From positions 16,730,467 to 16,794,466 of the forward strand of contig NC_134529.1 in NCBI RefSeq assembly GCF_027942865.1: a stretch of 64,000 bases of DNA. The letters are read 5' to 3'. This document shows, piece by piece, positions 12,401 through 24,637 of this stretch. A program made the translations under genes and the position numbers. Each line of letters begins with the position of its first letter. Position 1 is the first letter of the stretch. This stretch comes from Odontesthes bonariensis. Its lineage: Eukaryota; Chordata; Actinopteri; Atheriniformes; Atherinopsidae. Under the pieces are notes generated by a model. It did no database searches. It was not told the DNA's origin and worked only from the letters and a program-made list of their open reading frames with translations.

Positions 12401-15400
12401 CTCCTGTTCCCAGCCAAAGAGACATCCCACCCTCCTCTGACCCACAGCTTTCCTGTAACCTCTCCACCTCCACCTCAGTCATGGATTCTTCTGCTTCCAC
12501 TAGTTTGTCTTCAACCCAATCAGGAGATGCTGCTGTCCCCTTTGCCTCCCCCTCCCACTTTTCTGTTTCTAGAAGTCAGGTGAAGAGGCAGTTGGAGAGA
12601 CTGAACCGGAACAAGGCTGCAGGTCCAGATGGTGTCAGCCCCCGAGTCCTGAAGGCCTGTGCAGAGCAGCTCTGTGGGATTCTGCAACACCTTTTCAACC
12701 TTAGCTTGACCCAAGAGAAGGTACCACTGTTGTGGAAGACATCCTGTCTGGTTCCGGTACCAAAGAAAACTCACCCTTCAGACATCAATGACTACAGACC
12801 TGTTGCCCTGACATCCCACATCATGAAGGTCCTGGAGAGACTCCTGTTGACCCACCTGTGTAAGCAAACCAGCACATATCAGGACCCCCTGCAGTTTGCT
12901 TATCACCATGGAGTTGGAGTTGAAGACGCTATCATACACCTGCTTCAACAAACCCACTGTCATCTGGACAAAGCAGGCAGCACTGTGAGGATCATGTTCT
13001 TTGATTTCTCCAGTGCATTTAACACAATCCAGCCTGATCTGCTTCGTCTGAAACTCCAGAAGACTCAGGTGGAGGCCTCAACAATCACCTGGATTAATGA
13101 CTACCTGACAAACAGACCACAGTTTGTCAGACTAAAGAATTGTGTGTCTAACCAGGTGATCAGCAGCACAGGAGCACCACAGGGGACTGTACTCTCACCA
13201 TTCCTTTTCACTCTGTACACTTTAGACTTCCAGTACAAGTCAGACTCCTGTCATCTACAGAAATATTCAGATGACTCTGCAGTTGTCGGGTGTATCAGAG
13301 ATGGACAAGAAGCTGAGTACAGAGAGCTGGTGGACCGCTTTGTGGCATGGTGTGGGAACAATCATCTCATCTTGAATGTTAACAAAACAAAGGAGATGAT
13401 TGTAGATTTCAGGAGAAACAGGGTCAGATCAAACCCTGTTTCCATCATGGGAGAAGAAGTGGAGGTGGTTGAGGAATATAAATACCTTGGTGTTCATGTG
13501 GACAACAGACTGGACTGGAGACACAACAGTGAAGCAATCTACAAGAAAGGACAGAGCAGACTGTACTTCTTGAGGAAGCTAAGGTCCTTCAAGGTTTGCA
13601 ACAAGATGTTGCAGATATTCTACAAGTCTGTTGTTGAGAGCGTCATTTCCTCTTGCATCATCTGTTGGGGCAGCAGCATCAGAACCAGGGACCTAAAAAG
13701 ACTCAACAACCTGATAAAGAAGGCTGGTTCTGTTCTGGGGACGACTGTGGAACCTCTGGAGACAATAATGCAAAGAAGGATTTTGCATAAAATCAAGAGA
13801 ATTATGGACAACCCTGAACATCCTCTCCATGAGACTGTTATCAGAAAACAGAGTCTCTTCAGTCAAAGGCTTCTTCAGTTTGGATGCAAAACGGACCGCT
13901 ACAGGAAATCTTTCCTGCCCACAGCCATCAGCATCTATAATAACTCCTTGATTTAATTGAGCTACATCAACATTTAATTTCCCTCTGGGATAAATAAAGT
14001 ATTTTTGAATTGAATTTGAATTGAATTGAATTGAAATAACGCGTACCTCGTCTCTCTTTTTAGTGCCCAGGAAGTGTTTGGCCACATGCTCTGGCAGCAT
14101 GTTGGTGACCAGTGCTTCGTTCCAGCGTCTCATCTCGAACACCCTCTCCTTCTGGTCGTGGACACCAATCTTCCACAGAAACAGCTTCCTGGACTGATGC
14201 TCCAACTACACACATGCACGTTTGATATAATTTAAGTAATAAAATAGTAGTAAAATGTTTTGGCAGGAACATAAGAAACACTGTCTTGTCTAGATGTTAG
14301 CTTTCATGATTGTAGCTGGCTGTAGGTCAGATAAATGTGACCCTGTTTGACAGCACAGTTACTTACATGGCGAGCAAAGATGTAAAAGCTAATCATCATG
14401 ACAATAATCATCATGGTCATGAGGTACTTGGATGGCACCATGGATGTTCTGGGGACACAAGGCGAGAAGCAGCGTCAGAGATAACATACGTATAAGTAAA
14501 TATTCAACTATACCCATCTCTCACCTGTAAGAGGCAAACTGTATGAAGTCATACAGATCATATATGTCCCGCCAGCTGTAGATGTTAACGGCTCCAGTTG
14601 CTGTGACGACCAGCACCATGAGGCCTAGTTTGATCAGATGGCTGACCTGCACCAACATGGCAGCTGCTATGAGTGACATCACAGCCATGAAGCTGTAATA
14701 TTTTGGATTCTCTGCACAGCCTCGGTCACCAAGTGACTCCAGCGCGGGGCCGAAGGTACTGTTGAAGACGCGAAGTGATGGAGGTACACAACTCAACTGC
14801 AAAATCAAAAGGGCCATGAGAGGGCAAATGGCTAAGAATGTATTCACTAATAGCTTTACATTTTGTTTCAAAGTTGTGACATGTTTATTATCCATCCATC
14901 CATCCATTTTCTCTACCTGCTTAATACAATTCAGGGTCATGGGGGTGCTGGTGCTTGTCCTAGCTGCCACTGTGCAAGAGGCAGGGTGCATCATGGATGG
15001 GTCTCAAGTCCATCACAAGACAATCCACCATACACACTCACTGCAAGGGTCAATTTAGAATCACCAATTAACCTGACATGCATGCTTTAGGATGGTCGGA
15101 GGAGGTCAGAGTACTTGGAGAGAACCCACACATGCACAGGCAGAACATCCAAACTCCACACATGAAGACCCCACCTGGGATTTGAACCAGGAGCCCTCTT
15201 GTATATCAATGAGCTAAATATGTTCTAAACAGTTTGTTTTGATAAAACTTGTTTAAACTTCAACCACAGGGATTTTAAAATCATAGACTGGAAGAAAAAG
15301 ATGGATGTAGCCATCTCTTTGTGCAAGTGACTTGTGGTGCAATACCACTGAGTACTGCTGGGTGCTGGCTCCACAAAATCTGTCTCAAATTGACTCCAAT

Positions 15401-18400
15401 TCCAAATGTATCAACTTCTCTCATGAAATACCAAATCAAACTTTTCTGTAGGTCATTATGAAGTCATTAGCAGTCACTTTTTCAGATCAGTGAGCTGCAG
15501 ATCTTTCTGATAATGAATCACCACTTAGATTTTAGGCAGGAAAGATTGGTGTTTGGGGACTGGTTTAATTGACATGCCTGGGAATCTGTGGGTATGATTG
15601 ACAAGCTCATTGGTCGAGACAGGCCCAGAGGATCATTCACCGGTGAACTTGCAGCGCATGCTAATTGTGATAATCCTGAGATGTTACAGTGTCTTCGGTT
15701 TACCCTGGATGCTGATTCTGGGAAAGACGCCACGTGGTTGAGTACAACAATCTGTAAAACCAGTGGCGTTTGCTGACTAACTACGCTGGATAATATCAGA
15801 AATCACAGCATTACACCAGTATACTGGGAACAAACATGTACGTTGACAGACAGAGACTGAACAGTTATGAGAGACAAAACAGACAGAAGTTCCAACAAAC
15901 AATAAATTACACCAGCTTTCATCCCTTCCGGGCATAGGGAAGTTATTATAGAGGGTTGTTGAAGTCTCAGTTGAAAACCAGACTGTCCAGTTCAAATGCA
16001 ATGCTCTATCTTGTCATAATTTGTAGGTGGAAGAATAGGTCATATATTTTCCACAGCCAATTTAGCTGGGTTTGCTTGTTTTAGTTGATTTTCAGTTCAC
16101 CATAATAATGGTTTCTCACAAAACAAAACAAAAACATAAATTCTCTATCCAGAAAAGATGTTGTATTTCAAGCTATGTTAGCAGCACAAAATGTTATCAG
16201 TTTCATAAGTGGGCTAGTAAATTGAAATGGGATTTTTGCATGGGGATGTGGATGCAGAAAAGTAAATTTGGAAGTGTGTTATACAATATTGTCCACAGAT
16301 GTAAATGGGATAATGAAAAAAATATCAAAATCCAAATGTATTTAGTTTGAATTTGGGTCATATATTTAGCTTTTACATTAGTAAGAAATATCAATGTGAG
16401 TGTGCTGCTTACACACAGACTGGCCTCAAATTAAATCTATCTTTTTCCTGATTCAATGGTCTGGAAAATGTCAATTTAGTGTAGAGCATGTGATTCAATT
16501 AGGCCTATTATTTCCCTCAGAGACTGAGAACAAAGGGATCAAAATCCAAAGTGACGCTCACATCTCGCATTGAAAGTAATGGACTCACAACCTGCTACTG
16601 GTTTCCTAAATAATAGTAAAAACTACAGTTCAAGAATAAAGAAAGAGACTCTTCAGGGGGCCAAATCATTTCTGAACATTTTCTGAAAAAAATCCACTGG
16701 TGCATTAGTCCAATGGTAAATTTATGGCTTCCAAAGGGTCATTTGTAGATTTAAAGATAGTAGAATACAAAGACATCATCTGGTGAGAGATGTCAGTTTA
16801 GAGTAGTAATTCAGAGCCACCGTGGCAATGAACAAACATGTTTCATCATTTGAAAGCATTTTTTGTCCTGACTGCCACCTCTAGGTGACAGTCAAGACAG
16901 TGAAATTAATGTTAATTTTAGCATTCTCTATTCGCATCAGACCTCAAAGGCAGCAGCATGTGTAGCAGGTTGCCCCCGTGGGGCCATGACAAATGAGCCA
17001 GCAGGCAGCAAGACAGATAACTAATGGATCCCACTGGGAGCATGTAGTCAGATACACAAAATACGGTGATAGTTTGATGAGCAGAAAGTGGAAACACACT
17101 AATGGAAAGATGCACACACAGTAAGGTTGGATGAAAGGATGACATACATAAATCCCAATTGAATTTCCAAGGTACTAACTCTACGCACCTTCCATTTGAG
17201 ACAGAAAATTACATGACATATAAAAAAAGTTTGCTGTCAGAATGCCTTGCAGCCGTACCATGTCAGCAATCACAGCCATGGTTAAAACGAAGATGGCCGC
17301 CATTGCCCACGTGTTTCTTGCCCACCGGGTGCGATCAATCCACATTGAGAAAGAAACCAACCTCTTGGAGAACATCTGTGGTGGGGAAAAGGGGAAATGA
17401 ACAAAAATTTTTTGTTTTCTACGGTACTAATTAAACACGGGACTTAACATTTACTCATTTTGTAGCATGCAAATCTGAACTGCACTGCTGCATGTTAAGC
17501 CAAAAAAGGCTGGAAAAAAAATTAACAAAGAAATCATAGGATGAAATTAGTCAGGGTTTACTGTTTTTCCTTCTCACCCTGGGAAAGATGGCAGCCAGGG
17601 AACAAACTGTGAGGATTAGCAACAATGCCTGTCCTACTGCAAGAGTCACATAGTTCACAACCAACCTGGAACAAGAGCACAACTTGTAACAAATATTCCT
17701 ACTCTGACAGCAAAATTAGGTAAATAAATGAACTCACTGGTGGCAGAGGAAATTTATAAACCTGGTTGATTTTTATATTAGCAGGGTATTAGAATCATGC
17801 TCTAGGATCAAATGAGAAGCATTAACTCACATCGGGTCTATGAACACCTCCATAAATGTGACGAAAAAGAGCACTATGATGCAGCAACAGAAGGCGGCTC
17901 CGCTTCGCCTCTCCTTCTCTGAGGAGAAGTGCTCCTCCAACTTTCCATCCACAAAACGCAGAGAAATGGGATTGATTTTATGATCCTTCATTCTGTTTAA
18001 AAAAAACAGCATGTCAATGTGGTGAGGAAAGAAGATGAATGTCCAAAAACAGGACAAATAACCCAAGGACTAATATCCATCAAGAGAGCATGTTCATCTG
18101 TAAAATATTTATTTCATGCTTAGGTCAATCACTTTTCATTTCCAAAGATAAATAACTCAATTAAGACTCACAATGGTCATCCATTGCTTAAATTCAACCT
18201 TAAAAGTGATCTGCCTGTGGCCCTCTAAGCGCTTATATGTCTTATCTTACATTTGCTGAGACTCTCTGTCCAGCAGCTCCTGCTGCAGTCGTCTGTTGAT
18301 CACCTGTTCCTCAGTCTTCTTATTCCTCTGAAGTTGTCAGCAATAAAAGAGATCAGATATGGATAAGATTACTAAGTGACCTGATAAAATATTAAGAAAA

Positions 18401-21400
18401 AATAGTGCTCACATAGTGCTGTACATTGGTGTCAGAGCACTTGACCAGTGCAAACACCAAAGGATGTTGTCGGTGGAGGCACTGATGCAGCAGCTCAGAG
18501 GGAGCCGCTATCAATCTCAGTCCCTTCAAAAACCCATTTGAAACTCCATCAAATCAATCGGTACATGGGTCCTGCCTACATTGAGTGCTACAGGAGGTGT
18601 TTTTCTTTACAGACGGGCAATTCATTTTTTTCTTCTCACTTTAAAAAAAAAAAAGAAGTCCTCTGTCAAGAATGTTAGCTCTGTTAGGTCAGAAAAAAAT
18701 TGGGGTCACATTGTCTTGAAAGGTGGGATTATGGGCTGCACAAGCACAACATTTAAAGTTATAAAAAGAATAAAAAGATGTAAATTGTAAAAGTAGGCGG
18801 ACTAACTTCCCAATTTATCACAACTGCAAAAGCTCACCCATTCTATACAGATCAGTGAAGTAGCAGCATCGTGGCTTAAGGAAAAATGCTTTTATAGGCT
18901 TAATATCTGATGAAATCAATACAAAAACGTCCTAAAAACACAATTCCAGAAAATACTGCGTAAATAATTTGAGAATAATACAACTTGCAAGTTGTGCTCC
19001 AATGTCGAACCAAGTTTATGGCAGAACGTTTATTATAACTTACCTCATGTTTAGAGTTAGTTGGCATGGACAGGTGTGAGACGGAGTTGCCCTTGGTTAA
19101 TGTTGTTTTAATCAACTGGTTTGAATTTCTGTTGGTCAGTGTAGCTGGTGTCTGAGGGGGAACAAAAGGATCATGTCTTATACAGACCGATTTTTTTATT
19201 TTTATTGGTAAATAATTAAATGAGAATTGCCCTAAAAATTTGACAAGGCAAAATCCACTCACACTTCCATTTAGCCCATTGGCTACCGCTTTAGGCACTA
19301 GAACCAAGTAAGTGTCAAAGCCTTTCTCCAGCAGGTACTCACACCTATCTCCACCATTTCCCAGCTCCAGTTCAAATTCCCCACGCAGACTGTCCTTGGT
19401 GCTCTGGGAAATATGCACTCGCCTGTGCAGCACAGAAATATTTTGAAACAAAATGCATACAAGAATTTGATCGCTGTGACAGATTGTTAAGCAAGGGGAT
19501 TGTTTTCCTACCCTGGAATTCCTCCAGATTCCATTTTATTGGCCACAGTGACATCTGTGGACCAAACATCAAACTGCCAGCGCTTCTGCCCGAGCACTCC
19601 TCCGAGCACGGTGCCTGTGTGAACACCAACGCGCATGTCCACCTCAGTTTTTGTTTTTTCCCGCACATATCTGAGCCAAAAGAGAAATTCAGAGAGAGAT
19701 TCATCTTTCATGCACTTAACATCAACGAGCCAAACATAGCAATCTTTTCTTTCACAACTGTTCTCATATTGTGATTTAATTGTGAGTCTTTTCCTCTGTA
19801 AATAACCGTACTTCTTCACGCTTGTCTTGCATTACTTTATTCATCGCTTTTTTTGTGTGAATCTGATTTCCTTTACAAATCGACTTTGCCATCTACATTG
19901 TCAGTTTATCGTTTCTACACATTTTACCTTAACTCTGTTTGCTTTGTTGAGTGTGTCAAATATTTATTTTTGCGTCAAGAGTTTTATGAATTCGGAAAGC
20001 CACTACTTACGAGATAGCTTCAACCATTGCGAGTCCCATCATTATCGAACACACGGCATGATCCTCTCTGAAGTCAGGAAGACCACAGATGCAATAGTAA
20101 CAGTCTCCAAGAATCTTAATTCTCAGTTGGTGATGTTGCTGTAAAACAAGGGAAAATGTTTGAATTTTATGAAAAACCATGGCTCCAAAAGGGTTGGGAG
20201 GTTGTGCTTAATGTAAAGATAGAACGCAGAGATTTGCAAAAAATCATTTAAACCACTGAGACTGATGTTTAATTGAAAATACCATAAAATAAAAAAAGCT
20301 GTAAAAAATAGTAGGCTCCTTTTCAATTCCATGCTAGCAAAACATGAAAAATAATCACCTGGAATCAGCTTTAAACAACACTATAAAGCCCTTTTCACAC
20401 AGCAGTTGCAAAATAGACTTTCATGTTAGTCCATCCATCCATCCACCATCTTCCGCTTGTCCGGGGATCGGGTCGCGGGGGCAGCAGCTTGAGCAGAGAA
20501 ACCCAGACGTCCCTGGACGTCCCGTCATGTTAACCCGCTGCTTTTCTATTTCTGATGCATTTCAGTTGCATATCAGTGTGTGCTCATAAATAGCGAGCTG
20601 ATGTCTCTGAATCAGTTGATGAGCAACAGTATTGTTAGCAGGGCGGGTGTGTTGCATCGAGCCAGCTGTCCCTAACACACAGATCAATTCTTGTTCAGTG
20701 ACTACTGTACCCCCATTACTGGCTCATATACAGATCAACTTTGAGCCCCACTCTCCTTGTTTCTCCTTGAACAAGTAGAGCAAAAAAGGCTTTTTACTAC
20801 GGAGGCAGGCTCTGTAATATGTATAAACTATGTTTTGGCAATCTCTTCCTTCCCTGAAAAAGACATTTTTGGCTTGGCAGCATTTATCTATTTCTAAACT
20901 ATAATGGTGCCTTTCCAGATGGGTAAGTTAACTATGATATGTGAACTAATTCAACCCCATATCGTACACAGACACTGGCTGTTTAAGACAGATTATTCTT
21001 CTCCTCTTTAGCCCTGAGGACACTGCACGATATCCACAATATATTTTAATTTTCATCCAACAGACCTCAGGAAAGTGTTCAGCTTCACCTTAAACTTAAA
21101 CTATCATAAAATATCTTGAGCCCTGTGTTTTTTAAAGCAGTGATGAGCCGTGCTCACTGACAATGGTGTTCACGGGCATTATTGAGCTCATGTGTTTACT
21201 TCTTCAACAGAAAAATGTCTGTTTTTGTTGTGGTTTAAAGTGCTCCCATATAGCCTGAAGATCTCAACCATTTCATGTAGGCTTTCAGCCTTGTTCCCCC
21301 GTCTTTAAATCTAAAAGAATCTGCCTGTTTGGGGTGCTCTTTTTTAGATTGCGTCATGTTGCTGTCCTGAGAAATTCAGTCTTCAACAAATTCAACAAGT

Positions 21401-24400
21401 CTGACACAGCTTCTGATGGAATTAGCTGATCGGCAGAACATTTGAAGAACACATATGTTCTTCAGCTAAGAAAATAGTGACAAAGGGAACTATTTGATGC
21501 AAAACTACCACAGTGACACAAAATTCATTATAATTAATGTTTTCTCAAGCCGCTATGAAATTATTGAATTTTTTTAGATGGCAAAGATGTGCTCTCCTGT
21601 GACTCCCTTCTGAGAAGCTGTTAGCTGAGCTCCCGCATCAGAATTCCTCCCTGATTCTTCAAAATGAGTCCTCTGACTGTTGCCTACCGCAGACAAGACG
21701 CTGACTAATATTTGCTTCATACCCCACTTAAGGACAACAACTGCAATAACAACAAAAACAAAAAAAATGAATGTCCCTTGAACCCACTCAGTCTTTTCTC
21801 GTCCCATCTGCTTTCTGAGACATGTTGCTAGCACCAAATTCTGAAAGACCATATTACAAAAAACAATAAAGTGTCAAATTTTAAACCATTCATATTCACA
21901 CACATATAAATGAGTGTATATTAGCTCCACCTCCTCTATTGGAGCAAAATGTGACTTCAACAAAAAATAAATCAATATCAATCAATAAATAATATTACAT
22001 GTAAAACAAAGCAGACAGACTAACAGAGGAAATCCCTCAGCTCATACTTACTGCTGCCAGTTTATCGAAGCGGGCGAACAGTTCGTTAAGCAGCTTTACG
22101 AGCTCATGGGCGCTACAAGCTGAGGATAACTGGGTGAAGCCCACGATGTCAGCAAAGAGGATACTGCAACAAAAACACGTATAACAAGCTGTTAAAAAAC
22201 TCTTTATTCATGACTGTAGCAGCTCTTGGGTGGGGGTTCAAAGGCTCTAAAAATGAGATGATTTTGTGATCCTGACCTGACGTTTTCATGGCGGTACATG
22301 TACATGGTGTTAAACTGCTGTTGCTGCTGGACGTCGTTCTGATTGGCCTGGTTCTTCATGCCTTGCAGCATTTCATCCGCGATATGTTTGGGCAAGATGG
22401 ACAGCAACAATTCCTCCTGTATGGAGAGGCAGTCAGAGGAAAGTGTGAGTTTCGTCAGATTTGTTCAGATTTGACAAACAGAAAAAAAAATCATGTTCAT
22501 GACACATCTTTTTGTGTCTCTGTATCCCGTGTCAAACCAGATGTACAAGTGACTCTCAAGAGATCCTGTCAAGTGGTGAGATGTGTTCAAGTTGGCTGGT
22601 TCTTGCACTGTTTTGTCGAGCCCCTTGCTGAAAATGCTCTTTGGGATTGCTTTAGATGCTCCGTGTCCTCTCATCAACCCTTTCTATGCATATCTCTTTT
22701 GGTAAATTTCTGACTTACTGTAAATGCTTTTAAATGTTAAACATGAAAACAACCCCCCCCCCCCCCATAAAGTAGCCAATTAGAAGTACTACAAAGAGGG
22801 GGAAAAAAACAACTAATTCCTTAATTGCCATGGAAAAACCATAAACCAGAAAATCCAAATGCTTCTCTTGGTTTTCCATGAGCGGAGGTGATCTTATTTT
22901 TTTCAGGTCCCAGTTGGCGACTGTGCTGGTAAAAACAACTGTCTCTCTAATCAACCTATTACTCAACAGTGGAGCAAAACACAATGTAATTAGGCAGCAC
23001 GGGGTGTTCTACCTCTCAGATCCGTTTGTGTGTTTGTGCCGGTGAGCATGTGTGTATTTGCCCACAATATGATCTTATTAAGTAAAGATATGTGGTCCAG
23101 GTAGAAATCTGTTTGGTCTCCTCATATGGACATGCTAAGGTCAGGATAAGTTAAGCCTAGAGTTAGGCAGTAAGTAGTGATTGAAGTTAAGGGTATACTT
23201 AGCTGGACTACTGCTGGAAAATAATGAAAGTCATCGTCCTCAAAGAGTGAGTGTGTGTATGTGGCCCACATACCTGCTGGGTGCTCTGCTCTTCTAGAGT
23301 CAGTTTGACCTGCAGTGACTGACGAGCTTCCAGAAATGCTGTCCTGTATTTCCTGTCCGCCATGTAGAACGACATCACACCCACCATAGCTGCACACAAG
23401 TACAGCATCACGTTGGCTAGGAGCTGAAGAAAGGAGAAAATGTTGGGTGTTTTTTCTGTGGGGCGAAACTTTCGAATCTTTGTCTGTAATGCTCAATTAG
23501 GCAATGGATCGGTTCTCGTTGTCAGCTGCACAGAAGTGAAAGTTTTAGGAAATGTCATTAATTGTGTTCACTTATTTATTTGTATGTTAAATGTCAATGT
23601 GTTTTCTGTTTGGATGCTGTGTTTTGGTAAATTCTGAGTGCTCTGCGAATGTTGTCTCTTGGGTTTTGTTTTACTTTGACAACAGTGGCTGAATTTTACT
23701 GTCAAATGTTATGTCATCTGTTTTGTTGATGTTTTAGGAGATTATATTTTTGTTTTGATGGTATTTTTTAATTTGTTTTCACATTTTATATCATGGAACA
23801 AAATATGTTCGACTGTACCCCTTGGGTAGTCACATGAATCCCTACTTCCTCCATCCCTCCAGGTGACCATTTTATTCAGGTAGGTTAACCCCTTTTCACC
23901 TTTTACTCTATTTCTGTTTTTCTTATTCATCGAAACATGTATGGATTTATTTTTACCTGTCTCACCAACATGGGCCCCTGCAGATTATCATCAAACCTTT
24001 GAGCCACAGTTACTCCCAAAACCAAGGTGTGTATCCCACAGGAGAGGGCCGTGAGCAGGATGAGGGGCACCAGGTTCAGCGGCAAAGTCAGAAAACTGGA
24101 GAAACTGAAGAAAGCCTGCCAGCCCACAGAGTCACTCGCATCAGAGAACCTCCGATAATTGAGCCCCATGTAACATAAAACATGGATGGTAACCATCAGC
24201 CACAGTACGTACGGTACCGCTCCTCGTGCGACAGGTGACGCAGGGAGTTTCTGGAACCAGCACAGCAGGTGCAGCACGATATCCGCAGCCAGCCCCACAG
24301 CTGCGACCACCACCATCGCCAGTTTGTCGTCAGTGTACACAACCGCACACATGATGATGATAAAACTGTTGAAAATGGCGGCAAACACCAGTAGCACAAG

Positions 24401-24637
24401 CAAGTTCTCCTCTCTTTGCCGTCGAAAGTAGTTCTGGTAAAGTCTCTCCAGCGAGTCGGGCGTAAAAGTGAGGCGCACTGCGCGCGGCAGCCAGCGCCTG
24501 GAGCCGGACTGGAGTACGGCCACATCACGGCTCCGACCCGGGTCGTGACCCGAGTCACTGGTGACCTGCACTGAATATTCCACAGAGCACCCTGTAGACT
24601 GCTCCGTGTCAGTTGTAGGGATCCGGTTCAGAGACAT
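9467..24637 (-). CDS. adcy3: Adenylate cyclase type 3 (complete, 20 coding exons)
   Basis: This membrane enzyme makes cAMP from ATP; vertebrate ADCY3 acts in olfactory and primary cilia. Minus-strand exons: 24637-23957, 23423-23274, 22416-22277, 22163-22052, 20138-20011, 19670-19512, 19422-19263, 19151-19044, 18327-18251, 17992-17831, 17665-17578, 17375-17259, 14796-14525, 14448-14367, 14205-14047, 10579-10433, 10327-10211, 10126-10000, 9919-9795 and 9649-9467 (TGA). Every junction is GT-AG and the frame is continuous: 3,294 nt, 1,097 residues (mammalian ADCY3 about 1,144). Order: cytosolic N-terminus, six-helix cassette, C1 ([17 protein letters not shown]), linker, second six-helix cassette, C2 ([31 protein letters not shown]), C-terminus. 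Type 3 is shown by AEYSV-like and LTFxPxSLExLYQxYF matches near the N-terminus and by [12 protein letters not shown]. The missing residues are mostly in the C1-C2 linker and the last extracellular loop. Whether this is the a or b copy is open. Confidence 0.95.
10881..14036 (+). mobile_element. L2/Maui-like non-LTR retrotransposon, antisense in adcy3 intron 15
   Basis: The element runs from about 10886 (GCGCTGCTGAGGGTGGCAG, a start I recall from fish L2-type elements) through an intact ORF to a TTTCCCTCTGGGATAAATAAAG 3' end, then a (TTGAA)n tail ending near 14036. The order 5' leader, endonuclease-RT ORF, ATAAATAAAG and short tandem tail is typical of the L2/Jockey group. No separate ORF1 was recognised, so the copy may be truncated at the 5' end. 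The left border is approximate and I could not define a target duplication. The AATGCTAAA-type repeats at about 10845-10875 adjoin the left end. It is transcribed opposite to adcy3. Confidence 0.8.
11215..13956 (+). CDS. LINE endonuclease/reverse transcriptase, 913 aa, open
   Basis: The protein of a non-LTR retrotransposon nicks target DNA and reverse-transcribes the element's RNA. The apurinic-type endonuclease is at the N-terminus: N3, TETG with E34, IPPSA, GDFN (D156, N158) and SDH (S205-H207). The reverse transcriptase follows from about residue 460: [30 protein letters not shown] with the first catalytic Asp at D597, [13 protein letters not shown], and YSDD at 684-687 with D686/D687. No stop or frameshift interrupts it. 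Upstream, the frame stays open back to a TAG at 11137-11139 and reads [15 protein letters not shown], so the true start could lie before the first ATG. One oddity is TETG where I remember TETW in relatives, which may weaken the endonuclease. Confidence 0.9.
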   Translation: MGNVRSLANKLDELLALTRTQQEYLECRIMCFTETGLQDHIPDSSVSLPGFLTVRADRDLKSSRKRKGGGLAVLVNNRWCHPGHVTVKSRLCSPDIELLAVSFRPYYLPREFTSVVLVAVYIPPSAVADTACDVISSVVAKIQTQHPNSFVAISGDFNHASLSATLPTFQQFVSCSTRENKTLDLFYTNVKDSYISKSRPPLGKSDHNLVFLCSAYKPLVQRLPVTKRTVRKWSHEAEEALQGCFDATDWISLCKPHGEDINAMTECVTDYINFCVDNTIPIRTVRCFPNNKPWITSELKELLNKKKRAFRERDRELLRSIQKQLKVKIRESKEVYRKKLESKLQRNNIRDVWSGMKKITGLKQREDRMDGSLDRANELNTFFNRFSSGTSSPSSPPVPSQRDIPPSSDPQLSCNLSTSTSVMDSSASTSLSSTQSGDAAVPFASPSHFSVSRSQVKRQLERLNRNKAAGPDGVSPRVLKACAEQLCGILQHLFNLSLTQEKVPLLWKTSCLVPVPKKTHPSDINDYRPVALTSHIMKVLERLLLTHLCKQTSTYQDPLQFAYHHGVGVEDAIIHLLQQTHCHLDKAGSTVRIMFFDFSSAFNTIQPDLLRLKLQKTQVEASTITWINDYLTNRPQFVRLKNCVSNQVISSTGAPQGTVLSPFLFTLYTLDFQYKSDSCHLQKYSDDSAVVGCIRDGQEAEYRELVDRFVAWCGNNHLILNVNKTKEMIVDFRRNRVRSNPVSIMGEEVEVVEEYKYLGVHVDNRLDWRHNSEAIYKKGQSRLYFLRKLRSFKVCNKMLQIFYKSVVESVISSCIICWGSSIRTRDLKRLNNLIKKAGSVLGTTVEPLETIMQRRILHKIKRIMDNPEHPLHETVIRKQSLFSQRLLQFGCKTDRYRKSFLPTAISIYNNSLI
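14888..15203 (-). mobile_element. Fish (GATG)n-tailed SINE-like retroposon, adcy3 intron 12
   Basis: Read on the plus strand this starts with (ATCC)n, then TTTTCTCTACCTGCTTAATA, an AATTTAGAATCACCAATTAACCT block, AACTCCACACATGAAGAC and TGGGATTTGAACCAGG. The reverse complement of that last block resembles a tRNA B box (GGTTCAAATCCC), so the element lies on the minus strand with a tRNA-like head near 15200 and a (GATG)n tail near 14890. A second, shorter copy of the family is at 48433-48607. The same layout is common in teleost genomes. Confidence 0.65.
15204..17258. other. adcy3 intron 12 remainder
   Basis: About 2 kb of AT-rich intron upstream of the SINE-like copy. I see no exon or repeat I can name. 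The ORFs here match nothing recognisable. Confidence 0.5.
19263..22416 (-). other. adcy3 C1 catalytic domain exons (3-7)
   Basis: Exon 3 carries the helix [19 protein letters not shown] and [12 protein letters not shown]. Exon 4 (22163-22052) has the first metal-binding Asp in [13 protein letters not shown] and the [16 protein letters not shown] helix. Exon 5 (20138-20011) has the second metal Asp in [19 protein letters not shown]. Exon 6 (19670-19512) has [10 protein letters not shown] and [18 protein letters not shown]. Exon 7 finishes with [19 protein letters not shown] and the [12 protein letters not shown] strand. All C1 signature residues expected for an active class III cyclase are present. 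Confidence 0.9.
20425..20520 (-). mobile_element. RTE-type LINE 3' end fragment, adcy3 intron 4
   Basis: (CATC)n at 20431-20446 is followed by ATCTTCCGCTTGTCCGGGGA and GGGTCGCGGGGGCAGCAGC. This resembles the reverse complement of the 3' end of fish Rex3/RTE-type LINEs, which end in (GATG)n. Only about 90 bp remain. The family name is from memory. Confidence 0.55.
22753..22766. repeat. Poly-C tract in adcy3 intron 2
   Basis: Fourteen consecutive C. Confidence 0.85.

Larger units (their letters stand above)
9467..14205 (-). other. adcy3 C2 catalytic domain exons (15-20)
   Basis: Exon 15 (14205-14047) encodes [21 protein letters not shown] and the [12 protein letters not shown] entry helix. 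Exon 16 carries [20 protein letters not shown], exon 17 the adenine-pocket lysine segment [14 protein letters not shown], exon 18 the [14 protein letters not shown] helix, exon 19 the catalytic Asn/Arg motif [15 protein letters not shown], and exon 20 [22 protein letters not shown]. As expected for a mammalian-type C2, the metal-binding aspartate of C1 is replaced (MFASIPNF instead of LFADIVGF). No catalytic residue appears lost. Intron 15 (14046-10580) contains the antisense LINE. Confidence 0.9.
14367..18327 (-). other. adcy3 second membrane cassette exons (9-14)
   Basis: Exon 9 is the charged linker ([20 protein letters not shown]). Exon 10 ends the linker and starts helix 7 ([20 protein letters not shown]). 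Exons 11 and 12 encode helices 8-9, with [13 protein letters not shown] between helices as in mammalian ADCY3. Exon 13 encodes an extracellular loop, with an NST glycosylation sequon (VFNSTFG), and helices 10-11 ([34 protein letters not shown]). Exon 14 encodes helix 12 and the SRKLFL-type exit continues in exon 15. The extracellular segment between exons 13 and 14 is shorter than in human. Confidence 0.85.

Noticed and set aside
12024..12500. Minus-strand 158-codon ORF inside the LINE
   Set aside because: Antisense shadow of the endonuclease/RT frame with no recognisable domain.
15170..15203. tRNA gene suggested by a B-box-like GGTTCAAATCCC
   Set aside because: No cloverleaf or A box could be built; it is the tRNA-like head of a SINE-type retroposon, as is the one at 48540-48607.
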